A DNA stretch of 64,000 nt from Serripes groenlandicus. Lineage: Eukaryota; Mollusca; Bivalvia; Cardiida; Cardiidae. Shown piece by piece: positions 41,326 to 51,503 of this stretch. Position 1 is the first letter of the stretch. The number at the start of each line of letters is the position of its first letter. The position numbers were made by a program, and so were the translations under genes. The notes under the pieces are model-generated. The model worked only from the letters and a program-made list of their open reading frames with translations, searched no databases and was not told the origin of the DNA. The stretch spans positions 59,231,803 through 59,295,802 of the forward strand of contig JASEVX010000007.1 in the NCBI GenBank assembly GCA_031761405.1. Direction: 5' to 3'.

Positions 41326-41390
41326 TATAAATAGACTGGTCCACTAATCTTAATCTTCTATTGCAAACTCGAAGCTGACGGTAAAATACG

Positions 41391-41429
41391 GCGCATGCGC
41401 GATAGAGACGATTAACACGGCGCATGCGC
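41391..41429. promoter_or_regulatory. Two GCGCATGCGC palindromes
   Basis: At 41391-41400 and 41420-41429, each preceded by ACGG or ACACGG. NRF1-like core; no adjacent gene recognised. Confidence 0.25.
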
Positions 41430-41513
41430 AAGCCAATTGCACCAGTGGTAGTTATAAACACAATCAATATATGCGCTGGTGCTAATGCATCCGCGCAATA
41501 AATGAAAAAAAAA

Positions 41514-41718
41514 AATGTATTTGTCTATTTTGGTTCATTTTTGTATGAATATAGAAATGTATTGATATATATGTGACAAATATATATTATTATTTCGGCA
41601 AATAATTAATAAAACAGAACTAAATAGGATTTGGTTAGAAGATTTGCTTAAAGAAATGGCGGCCACTGTCACGCGTTCTATATTCATACGAAAATGAACT
41701 ACATAAGGAAAATACATT
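41514..41718. mobile_element. Foldback MITE, about 205 bp
   Basis: Inverted arms: ATGTATTTGTCTATTTTGGT...TTTGTATGAATATAGAA (41514-41556) against 41674-41718. No coding capacity. Confidence 0.65.
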
Positions 41719-41732
41719 ATTATTTTTTATTT

Positions 41733-41832
41733 ATAAGATGCAATAAGACTTTATTTTATTCATTTCAATACAAAAACACAACAAAGCATTGATATAATGG
41801 TATATTCGACCACCCGACTCTACCGGACTCCA
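41733..41832 (-). repeat. Dispersed repeat, inverted partner of 32996-33090
   Basis: CTTTATTTTATTCATTTCAA, CATTGATATAATGG and GACTCTACCGGACTCC mirror the other copy. Confidence 0.6.
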
Positions 41833-42000
41833 GGTGCGTATCAATGCATACGCACGTACGCCAATGCGTGCACTTCGTCAGAATAATTGAAAACATAGAC
41901 GGTTCAAATATGCAATACAAACTGAAGGCTGAGGGGGTTAAGAGCTATGAAGAATGAAGAATGAGTATCAATTTGCCACTTCGTGCAGTTTGGTTAGAAG

Positions 42001-42125
42001 CACCTCGGTGGTGTAATGGTTATACTGTCCGCAGCGAGAGCGGGCTACGTCATACCAAAGACTTGAAAGTGGTAGAAGTTATTTCTCTCCATGGTGCTAA
42101 GTGTTGCGGACGGCTGAAGTGGCTT
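42001..42125 (+). mobile_element. tRNA-derived SINE (family A)
   Basis: The head CACCTCGGTGGTGTAATGGT resembles a tRNA box A region; the B box appears deleted. GTCATACCAAAGACTTGAAA and GTGGTAGAAG are the body landmarks shared with 45955 and 47355. Confidence 0.6.
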
Positions 42126-42309
42126 AAGGATAAGCTTCGAATCAGCACTGATAATTTACACAGGAAATGCCGTAAAATGACTGAAATACTGTTTTGGGCA
42201 ATGTACCATTTCCCAAAAACAGTTGTAAACGTCATCTGTTTCATCGAAGGAGTTATATGTGACAGACAGATATACATGTTGAATTTGCTATTAAACTGCC
42301 GCCGTTAGT

Positions 42310-42890
42310 TACGGGTTTGATACAAAGATTTACTTCTGAAAGTAAGCCAACATGCACGTATATCTTTTGTATATAGTTTAGCTTATTTATTCAACGAACC
42401 ATGTGGCAACAAGTTACATGTTACACAAATACAAACATTAAACATACAAGAAATCACACGTTAAACATGGCAGAATGTCATTTTCTTAAAATAAACATAT
42501 CATATCTAGTAGCACATGTACGCTATCAGAGCACTAGCTGAGGGGCCTAACTCATGTTCTTAAATCAGTATCAGAACTCCGAACGAATTGGTGTGCTTTC
42601 TCAAAAGACAGACTGAGGTCTGAACGAATATGGAGCGTCTTCCTACCATACGCATACTTAATATCGTCGAGCTTTATCATCGAAATTAACCGTGCATCCG
42701 TGATCTAAGTGCATCCTGCAAGATACGTATTGTATCCTGTGATTAAACCTGTTGATCCTTTCCTGTAATGTTCGAATTAAAACCACATTAACCAACAGGG
42801 AAGACCAAGATATGTCTATACGTAAACGCCCAGTCATTGTTTGCTCTATTTCACCTGATATTCAATTAGTAGATCATTGGACGAGAGCCC
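42310..42890. other. Non-coding stretch
   Basis: No gene or repeat recognised. Confidence 0.35.
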
Positions 42891-43126
42891 AGCACCGGTG
42901 GCTCGATTGGTAGCGACGCGGGCTGTTAATATAGGGGTTGTGAGTTAGAACTCCAGCTCATCCAAAATTCTTTCCGACGTTTGACAAATTTGTTTTCGTT
43001 TTCCACCAATGGGCTTATAGTCTATGTGTATGTGTGGGAAAGCCAGAAAACGCATGAGTATGTGAACTGGCCGCCGTGATAGGACCGCAAAATGGTTGAA
43101 ATTGGCGTTAAACTCTAAACAATCAA
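42891..43126 (+). mobile_element. tRNA-derived SINE (family B), plus-strand copy
   Basis: Complete: tRNA-like head AGCACCGGTGGCTCGATTGG with GGGGTTGTGAGTTAGAACTC in the B-box position, body with TTCCACCAATGGGCTTATAG, and tail GGCGTTAAACTCTAAACAAT. Confidence 0.75.
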
Positions 43127-43194
43127 AATATCATAGGGCGAGAACATATCTGAAATCACGGATGATTAACTCAGCAGGATGAGGGTTAATTATT

Positions 43195-43335
43195 TACCTG
43201 ATATAAACGACTCCCTACAGCTTCTGTATGGAATATATAACTTTTGAAAACATTGTTGAAAAGGGAGAACTACCTTAAAACAAGCTATTTCTCCTTTTAC
43301 CTCAATATTTCTCCAAAACGGTATCAACTTTTCAA
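43195..43335 (+). mobile_element. Degraded family M MITE
   Basis: AACTTTTGAAAACATTGTTG and GCTATTTCTCCTTTTACCTC are eroded hairpin arms. The termini are lost. Confidence 0.35.
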
Positions 43336-43359
43336 TATTTCGACGTTTCAATCTTTTCC

Positions 43360-43440
43360 ATGGATGTTTGCAATCCAGACGAATCAGTCAAACTGGAAGT
43401 AAACATCGAGCGTGTTAATAAAACACGAATCGATGTACAA
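43360..43440 (+). CDS. Candidate first coding exon of an unknown gene
   Basis: ATG followed by 27 complete codons (MDVCNPDESVKLEVNIERVN and on to IDVQ) ending exactly at a strong GTAAGT donor, phase 0. The peptide is charged and could begin a coiled coil. No family is recognised. It fits in frame with the mini-exon at 43616-43657. It could be chance. Confidence 0.35.
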
Positions 43441-43615
43441 GTAAGTTTAAACTACATTTAGGCAAAATGTTTTAAACTCCGATTTCATAATTACTTCAGT
43501 ACGCGTGTTAGAATGATTAGTTTTTAAATAATTTTAAAGTGAACAGATTCAGTATTTTATTTGTGAACATTGCTAAATTACACATTTTAATTAATGTATC
43601 TATATTGATTAACAG

Positions 43616-43657
43616 AGAATGGAGACGAGTATTGGTCAGTATGTGAATATGCAGGAG
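43616..43657 (+). CDS. Candidate second mini-exon (14 codons)
   Basis: Preceded by a good acceptor (TATTGATTAACAG) and followed by a GTAATT donor, phase 0 on both sides, encoding RMETSIGQYVNMQE. Joined to the exon at 43360, it keeps an open frame. Later exons were not found. Confidence 0.35.
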
Positions 43658-43724
43658 GTAATTTAATCAACTAGATCAATTCTGACAATGATCAAGCTTA
43701 CTGGTTGTTAAACAAGAGCACCGC

Positions 43725-43876
43725 GTACGGCACAGACGCTCGACTGATAGAAAACAGAAACAAAGCTGAGCTGAACAAAAAAAACCTTAACCGGACGTCC
43801 ACGCCGCCGCCGACGACGACGACGCCAGGGTCATGACAATAGCCCTCGTTTTTTCAAAAGTCGAGCTAATAAAAGC
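43725..43876 (+). mobile_element. Short element related to family C
   Basis: ACAAGAGCACCGCGTACGGC at the head, a CCGCCGCCGACGACGACGAC stretch and a GTCGAGCTAATAAAAG tail. The head and tail parallel those of the GGGCCAT elements. Confidence 0.45.
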
Positions 43877-43879
43877 GCC

Positions 43880-45950
43880 TACCACTTAACAAAGATAATA
43901 ATTATGTATTCCATGTAATCACAAACAAGACAAATCTTTTAAAAAGATCAATTGTATTTGACTTGAATATCAGAAAGGTTTTGTTAATATACAACACAAT
44001 CAGTAAATTTCCATGAACTATAACATGTGCGCAATAATGTTGTATATCTAAGAATTTGACAGCTCCTTAAATTGGTAATGCATTATAATCGTGAACCAGT
44101 TGGAACATTGTTCTTTAACAGATATAGCATCGGTTCATAGCAATCATTTGAGATATTGGATATTAATGGTTTACTTAAAGAAATATATTACTGCTGAAAT
44201 GATGGCCTGCTTATATGTGTGTTTGTCTGTCGTCCTTGGTTTGGCCAACCTCGGACATTTATGCTTCTGTGTGAAAATCTGAACATGTATGTATGTTGTA
44301 TATTACTCTTTCCAATTCTTTTGTTAATTTGGGGACAAATTATCTTTTTGGGCGGGATGTTGTATATCTAAGAAATCTACATCCAGCTTCAGTTTCTATA
44401 AATAGATTATCAAGGCCGTGAAAACGCCACATGACTGGAGATTACGCGAGGTTCCCAAGAGGTGTATAAGTTTCAATTGACGATAAATAACTGAAAACTT
44501 ATCATGTTTCAAAATTAATTAATATATTGCTCTTAAATATTATATTTCGTACGTGTTCACTGATTTTTTTCACTGACATTTATTTCTTAAGGAAAACAAT
44601 TAAAAGTTAGTTCGCAGAACATTTCATTTTAAAACTTTACCTTATAAGTGCCTCTCGTAGGATTGCCAACTTAACTATTAACCAATCGAAACGTTTCATT
44701 TCCTTTATTTATTCGACATTATTCATTAAATACAACATTTGATTGGTCTACACTCTAGATTATTTGTTTATCATCTAGGTCACTCAAAACTGAGGTTAGA
44801 CAGCTATAGCCGAAACAATGTGGAATATATTCAGGTTACCTATTAAACTAACCGACTCGAGAACTTGGATGTCTTCAAATTACTGCTTTTAACTATTTTA
44901 ACTAACACCTATCCGAGCGTTCAGTGTGTTAGGGCAATCTCAATACACCCCCAGATCCCCCTTTGTTCCATGGACAAAAATAGATCGTGTTAAAATCATG
45001 AATACATACTCTTTCTAAAAAAAAATTTTATTTACAGGCGATGCAATAAATCTGCTTGTGGTTATGCCTATAGTTTATGTTTTATGTATGTGCTAAAAAG
45101 ATGCTCCTAGAATGCACCAGATGCAATGTTGGATTTTTTAAAAAAAAAAGAGGCACCCTAGTGAATATAATTTTCTGGACTATTAAACATTCGTCTATTG
45201 CAATAGATAAACATATTTGAATATAATACATGTTTTAATAAACTGTTATCCTTTTGAATAATGTCAGTCTATTACTTTTTGGAACACAATTATAACAATT
45301 AAAAAATCACAATACATGTCTTTTAAACCAGTATTTTTTTCAAAATACAAAGAAATTCCAATGCATCTGGTACTTTAAATGAAATTTTAAAGAATTGCCA
45401 CTTGCCACCTTCTTGCAGTAATAATGAGTATGCTATTGGATAAATGGATATATCTATTTAATTATAATGCAAGAAGCTGATATCTCTGAATTATGTAACC
45501 CAATATGTTGAGTAATTGTAAAGATTGAGAATGTTTGTTTTATCAAATTCGGGAACTTTATAGCACATGTCACCTTCTTGCATACAACATTTTAAGGAAC
45601 TATGTCAGAAGTGGTTAAAGGCCATGAAAGGTTATATTTACGTTTTGTCTTTTTTTAACATATAAACCATTTATCAAATTGCTTGAAAGTGACAGAAAGA
45701 TATGTATTCAATGCTAGAATAAAATAAAATTACAAACCTTCATGAATAAGAAAGTTTTGAAAAATGCAGTTATTACCTACTTGCATTCATGAGATGATGT
45801 ATATATCAGGCCATACAGGGTCTAAAGGCCCTGATTTCAATAAAACAACACAGGAGAAGACATTTTGTGAAAACATCCAAAATTGCATTATTTTCTAAAG
45901 TTTTCTGCTGTTCATGTTTCGATCAGTCATTTTTGGAAGAATCACCTGTA
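43880..45950. other. AT-rich stretch without recognised genes
   Basis: Nothing convincing. A 63-codon frame at 44091-44282 (hydrophobic middle ACLYVCLSVVLGLANLGHL) lacks supporting signals. Confidence 0.35.
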
Positions 45951-45954
45951 ATTC

Positions 45955-46060
45955 GTAGGGGACGGGTCATCGCAAAGACTTTAAAAATGGCTGCCCTCCT
46001 TGGCGCTCAGAGTTGCCAGGTTATTATTACGAATTACTGGCTGGTGTCAGGATAACTAGA
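45955..46060 (+). mobile_element. Family A SINE, body fragment
   Basis: GTCATCGCAAAGACTTTAAA, AATGGCTGCC and CTTGGCGCTCAGAG correspond to the body of the SINE at 47355-47502. Confidence 0.5.
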
Positions 46061-46109
46061 TCAGTAGTACTTGTTACTTATCCAGGTGTTGTCCAGTGTT
46101 ATCCATGAT

Positions 46110-46339
46110 TTAACACTTTCCCTCATACGACAATACTGCAGCAGACGACTTTGAACATATGTTGTCAAAACATAGAACATCTCCATAATTGAATGGATAA
46201 CCTATGACAAAAAGTGGAAAACATTGTGGCAAAAGGAGAAATTGCACGTTTTGTGCAATTTCTTCTTTTGTCACTATGTTTTCAAAAAGCCGTCTGCTGC
46301 AGAGGCGTCAGAAAGCGTCTATATGAGGGAAAGGGTTAA
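46110..46339 (-). mobile_element. Family M MITE, full-length
   Basis: 230 bp, TTAA to TTAA, with complete hairpin GCACGTTTTGTGC; one base changed in the left end (TTAACACTTTCCC). Confidence 0.85.
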
Positions 46340-46518
46340 TTAACTGACTTTTTTTTTGAAATTGGCATTAAACACCAAACAATCATTGCACAGTCTCATA
46401 GCCTTTTCTGCCCGACTTCTTGTATATAATCAAACATGCACCATTTGACACAAACAGACTAGAAGTGTGACCCTGATGTAGCATAAATGATACCAACCAG
46501 AGAGTAGTCAATAACACC

Positions 46519-46709
46519 TTAACCCTTTCCCACAGACAACAAATCTGTAACAGAAGACTTTGAAAATATCTTATCAAAGATGTGAAAAATCTACATTAAT
46601 GACAGTTTTCAATATTAATCATTTTGAGCAATTTATCCTTTGCCACAATGTTTCAAAAGTTTACTGCTGCAGAGGCGTCAGAAAGCTTCTATATGAGGTA
46701 AAGGGCTAA
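46519..46709 (-). mobile_element. Family M MITE, shortened
   Basis: TTAACCCTTTCCCACAGACA start; ATGAGGTAAAGGGCTAA end; one hairpin arm missing. Confidence 0.65.
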
Positions 46710-46814
46710 TTTCTCTTACTTACATCTCATATGTAAGTGATGATATCAGTCAAGCATGATGATAAATAAGTGTAGGAATCAGGGACTGCATATATATAAT
46801 GTTGTGCTATAAGG

Positions 46815-47072
46815 ATAACCTTTTCCCACATACACAACTCTTTCTGACGCCTTTGCAACAGACAACCTTTGAAAACATTGTGGCAAAAGGATAAATTGCT
46901 CAAAATGATTGTTTTAAAAGTCGTATACCGGTACTGGAGATTTTTCCTTTTGCCACAATGTTTTCCACTTTAAGTCATAGGTTATCCATTCAATTATAGA
47001 GATTTTCTACTTTTTGACAAAATATGTTCAAAGTCGTCTGCTGCAGAAATATCGTATGAGGGTAAGGGTTAA
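46815..47072 (+). mobile_element. Family M MITE with small internal insertion
   Basis: AACCTTTTCCCACATACACA start; hairpin disrupted by GTCGTATACCGGTACTGG; ends GAGGGTAAGGGTTAA. Confidence 0.65.
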
Positions 47073-47122
47073 GAACCAACACTACAGGTAAGTTGTTTAT
47101 ACTGACTTCCGTGACTCATTTC

Positions 47123-47354
47123 TTATCCCTTTTCCACATACAGACGCTTTCTGATGCCTCTGCAGTAGATGACCTTTTGAAAACATTTGTGACAAAAAGG
47201 AGAAATTGGTCATGATGACCAATTTCTTCTTTTGTCACAAAGCTTCCAACTCTTTTCAATAACGAAATTATACTTTCATATATAGATAATTATCTTTGCC
47301 TTGATATCTTCAAAGTCGTCTGCTGCAGTTTTGTTGTATGTGGGAAAGGGTTAT
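47123..47354 (+). mobile_element. Family M MITE, CACATA subfamily
   Basis: Both ends carry TTAT rather than TTAA. The hairpin has the centre GGTCATGATGACC. Confidence 0.7.
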
Positions 47355-47502
47355 CCTATGGACCCTATCCCGAGCACTGAGGAAAGCAGCTGCAACCATT
47401 TTTAAAATCTTTGGTATCACTTGACTGGTGATCGAACCAAGGTGTTCAACTCATGATATGGACGGATGCTCTAACCACTACACCACTGAGTCAGCCAACC
47501 AG
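47355..47502 (-). mobile_element. tRNA-derived SINE (family A)
   Basis: On the minus strand, GGTGTAGTGGTTAGAG resembles box A and GGTTCGATCACC is a good box B, spaced as in a tRNA. This is followed by a body (GTGATACCAAAGATTTTAAA). It abuts the preceding MITE. A real tRNA is unlikely: the acceptor stem does not close cleanly. Confidence 0.65.
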
Positions 47503-47517
47503 AAGTTCAAGGTGTGA

Positions 47518-47688
47518 CATTCACCATATGCATACACTTTCAGATGCCTCTGCAGCAGACGAATTTTGCCCTAATGTTGTCAACTAGACTTTATAAGTAA
47601 ACTGTTATTTATGAAGATCTATCTCACTTCTCCCAATATGTTTTCAAAGTTGTCTGCTAAATATTTGTTGTATGTGAGAAAGGGTTAA
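47518..47688 (+). mobile_element. Family M MITE, shortened
   Basis: CACTTTCAGATGCCTCTGCA box near the left, GTTGTCTGCTAAATATTTG near the right and TGAGAAAGGGTTAA end. Confidence 0.6.
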
Positions 47689-47740
47689 TCATTTGGTCAG
47701 TTCAAGGAACCTTTTTAGTTGAAGACAATTGATAAGAGAA

Positions 47741-48064
47741 CAAGAGGGCCATGATGGCCCTATATCGCTCACCTGAGTAAGTGTTTTAGAGTCCTAATTT
47801 AATTGCTCTACATCGGATAATAAATGAAGACTTTATCGTGTTCACAAGAAATTGTAGACAAGACGACGGACGCCAATTTTAAAGGACCATAATCCAGTCA
47901 TGCATGGATGGATCTGGTTTTCGAAAGGAACCGAGCTCTCATGGATATCTAGCTACCGAATACGTTTGGTAAACATAATAAATAAAGACTTTATCGTATT
48001 CACAAGAAACGGACGAAGGGCGATCACAAAAGCTCACATTGTCACAACGTGACAGGTGAGCTAA
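47741..48064 (+). mobile_element. Family C element, short copy
   Basis: Head CAAGAGGGCCATGATGGCCC (palindrome at 47746-47760), CGCTCACCTGA just inside, and a tail hairpin at 48033-48060 (inner stem GTCACAACGTGAC) closing in AGGTGAGCTAA. Non-coding. Confidence 0.7.
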
Positions 48065-48069
48065 TAAAA

Positions 48070-48473
48070 ACAATGAGAGAATGAATACAATAATACAAAC
48101 CATTTTTATTTTATTTAAAATTATAACAAATTACAAACTACAAATTTAATTTAAAATAACCTGAAGCAGTTTCCATCACAATTGAGATCAGTTTGAATCC
48201 TACCTTTACCATTCGACATTTGACACCAGGAAAGTTTTGAAAATATCATGGGAAAGATACATATAGCTAGCTCATTTATCAATAAAGCAATATCACCTAT
48301 TCTCTTTTCACTCAAATATAGCGTAGAGCAATTCCCTCTTTTGTCCACAATATTTTCTACCCAGAGACAACACTAAAGTTTACTTCTTCGGATCACCATT
48401 TCAGAAACAATATTAAAATCAGGTGAGGATTTTGGCAAAAGGAACCATGGTTTTAAAACTAAGGCCTTTGGTT
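48070..48473. other. Non-coding stretch
   Basis: No feature recognised. Confidence 0.35.
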
Positions 48474-48671
48474 AGTAACGCTTTCTGACGCCTCTGCAGC
48501 AGATGGCTTTTTGAAAACAAAGTGACAAAAGAAGAAATTGCTCAAAACAAGCAATTTCTCCTTTTGTCACAATGTTTTCTACTTTTAGTCAAAGGTTATC
48601 CATTTTCTATGTTTCGACAAAATTTGTTCAAAGTTGTCTGCTGCAGAATTATCGTATGAGGGAAAGGATCA
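48474..48671 (+). mobile_element. Family M MITE, termini eroded
   Basis: CGCTTTCTGACGCCTCTGCA at the left, a full hairpin with GCTCAAAACAAGC centre, and GTATGAGGGAAAGGATCAAC at the right. Confidence 0.65.
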
Positions 48672-48802
48672 ACAAAAGAGAAATGTCTTAATAAGCTAGG
48701 TAACAAGTTAAGCAATTAGAAAAGGTATTTGTCTTCTGGAAATGTTGCCATTGAAACTGTGTTAAATGACATTGGTTTGGTAGATGTTTTGCTTGATTAT
48801 AA

Positions 48803-49028
48803 TTAACCCTTTACCACATACAGACACTTTCTGAAAGCTCTGCAGCAAAAGACCTTTGAAACCATTGTGGCAAAAGGAGAAATTGCTCATGATGAGCAAT
48901 TCCTCCCTTTGCCACAATGTTTTCAACTCTATTCAATGATAATACTTTCATTTATAGAGGCAAACCAAATATTTTACTAAAAGTTTTCAAAGCTGTAAAG
49001 GATTTTCTGTATGAGGGATTGGATTTAA
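48803..49028 (+). mobile_element. Family M MITE
   Basis: TTAACCCTTTACCACATACA start; hairpin centre GCTCATGATGAGC; right end mutated (GAGGGATTGGATTTAA). Confidence 0.65.
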
Positions 49029-49186
49029 TTCCATAATTGCATGATATGATCTTGTGATAAAAGATGTTATTTTGAGTCGAGTACTGCAGGCAAACATTAG
49101 CCATTACTGAGATAATACTCTCGAAGGTAAAGGATGAAAACCATCTTTGAGGACATAATAACAAATATTAACCAGATGGTTCTTTT

Positions 49187-49427
49187 TTAACCCTTAAAAT
49201 GGCTTTCCCACATACAACAAATCTGCAGCAGACGACTTTGAAAACAATCATGCAAAACTATGAAAAATCTCTATAAATGAAAATATAATGACTGAAAGTA
49301 GTTAAAAACATAGTGGCAAAAGGTGAAATTGCTTGTTTTGAGCAATTTCTGCTTTTGTCACAATGTTTTCAAAATTTGTCTGCTGTAGATGTGTCAAAAA
49401 ATGCGTCTATATGTGGGAAAGTGTTAA
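49187..49427 (-). mobile_element. Family M MITE, CACATA subfamily
   Basis: TTAACCCTTAAAATGGCTTT start with a small insertion, full hairpin, GTGGGAAAGTGTTAA end. Confidence 0.7.
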
Positions 49428-49433
49428 ACAAAA

Positions 49434-50882
49434 ACATTGTCTCCCCCATTGTAGTTTGTCAGGAATTGTAATACTGTTACAGCATGTTCAAATAAAGTGA
49501 CTGAGTATGTGCAAGATATATGCACTCTGCAGATCATCTTAATATTGTGAACATTTTGGCGAGTTATTTCAAAAGCTGTACCAGGGTTATTGAGCAGACA
49601 GGTGCGTAGCTGACTGTATGCAAAATACGCGGCTGCGTACACATTGTCTCCAGTACTCAAAATTTAAAAGGTTCAAATCTGCAATAAAAACTTGACATGG
49701 GGTAGGCGTAAGTACAAAACAACCGATCTGACTTGATAGATTTGACGAAAAATGACAAATGCAACACACTTTACTATCTCAATATTTCCTAGAAAAAACG
49801 TTTATTTCACCATCAAGATCAGTCATATTTTGCTACTGAAATGCTCCCAGAAGTCACCACAGACAATATAGAGGGGAAAAAGTTCCCGGGGGAGCCAGAC
49901 CCCCCACTAAAAAAATTGCGTATACACTCTGTAGACCCTAGCTATGCCGCTAGCAGACACAAATTACCGGTAGAGTCATACAACATTTTTCCTATAAGTG
50001 TGACCTTGAGCTTTAACAGAGCTGACAGAAATGTCTCCTTTACAGAATATAATATTGTGACCTTCGACTTCTAAATATGACCTTGATTTTCAACTGAGCC
50101 AAAATATGCGATCTCCACTTGATTCAATATAATGAATGTATGGGCGCGTTTTTCAGAAATGTTGTTTCAAGCGGTTCAGACATGAAATAAAGTCAAATTA
50201 ACTTTACCTCTAAATGTGACCTTGAACTTCAACTGAGCTGGCAGAAACATGTGTTCTGCTTATTGTCTCAATGTGATGAACATTTGTGGAGTTCTTTCAA
50301 AATCCTTCGAGTGATAACGAGCAGACATGAAATACAATCATATGAACTTTAACTTATATGTCACCTCAAAATTATTTAAAAATCTGTCAAGAACTTCAAG
50401 TGATATGATGCTGTCATGATTTGTGACAGGCACACTGTAGATAAAAACAATACCTTTCAACCAATTTACATTTATATAAATTCTTCAAGAATTTCAAGCA
50501 ATATGGAGAAGATAAGAAATAGTATTATGACTTTCGACCTGTAAGTGTGAACTTGCCCCTGAACAAGCTGGCTGAAACATACACTCTGCACATCTAGACA
50601 TCATTAGCATTTGTTCAAAAATCTTCATTACAAGGGTTTGAGAGATATGGAACAAACAAGAAATACAATCATTTGACCTTTGATCTCTAAGTGTGACCTT
50701 GACCTTCAACTGAGCTGGCAGAATCATATGCTCCGCACAGTGTCTGAAAAATGGTGACAAGTTCTGGTGAGTTATTTCAAAATCGTTCAAGTGGTTCAAT
50801 AATTATTGAGGAGACACAATTGTTGACAGAGAGTCAACTCAAGCAAAAACAATATATCTCCCCCATTACATGGGAGGAGACA
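49434..50882. mobile_element. Element with TCTCCCCCATT termini and internal repeats
   Basis: Begins ACATTGTCTCCCCCATTGTA directly after a MITE and ends ATATCTCCCCCATTACATGG, GAGGAGACATA. The interior consists of diverged repeats of about 150-200 bp (CTAAGTGTGACCTTGACCTT, CAACTGAGCTGGCAGAA, TTCAAAATC(C/G)TTC). Short frames inside are repeat products. Superfamily unknown. Confidence 0.5.
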
Positions 50883-51032
50883 TAAAAACAACAAAACTTA
50901 TAACAAGAAATAAACAACATTAACACAATACTGTTACATAATCTTAAAAACAAACAAGAACAAGATGAACTTTAGCCAAAATACTTAAGAATACAACTAT
51001 CAGCCATGCCATACAAACAATTGCTTTTTAAG

Positions 51033-51246
51033 CCTTACCCACATACATCAAATTGGCAGAAGACAACTTCAGAAACACCAAATAATGAAAATGACCTCAA
51101 AAGTTAAATGTGGGCATCATTATTGAATACAGTTGAAAACATTGTGGCAAACTGAGAAATTGTTCATTATCAGAAAGTTCTCATTTTGTCAAATTGTTTT
51201 CAAAAGTTGTAATGCCAAAATGCATGTGCATGTGGGAAAGATTTAG
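51033..51246 (-). mobile_element. Family M MITE, diverged
   Basis: CTTACCCACATACATCAAAT start, GAAAACATTGTGGCAAACTG arm, GCATGTGGGAAAGATTTAG end. Confidence 0.5.
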
Positions 51247-51503
51247 CCTTTTATTTGATGCAGATGACATTTTAAAACAGTGTACAACAATAGAGCCACA
51301 CTGTCCCTGAATCAAACAGCAGAAATGAAACCTAGCCCTTAGTAACAATTGATGTTGTTTTTGTACAAAATTATGACATATTTTAGAAATCTTGTAGAGA
51401 ATCACAAAAGGAATGTTCCTTTGAGATTTCTACAATATCAGGTCAGTGGGTTCTAAGTTTGCAGTAATTCAAATTAAGGTAAAAATGTGTGATTTTTCTA
51501 AAA

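Noticed and set aside
44091..44282. 63-codon frame with a hydrophobic segment
   Set aside because: No promoter, splice or family support; length within chance for this AT-rich DNA.
47420..47502. Functional tRNA gene on the minus strand
   Set aside because: A- and B-box-like motifs are good, but the acceptor stem does not close and a SINE body follows.
49841..50074. 77-codon frame beginning MLPEVTTDNIEGKKF
   Set aside because: It lies within the TCTCCCCCATT element and continues into its internal repeats.
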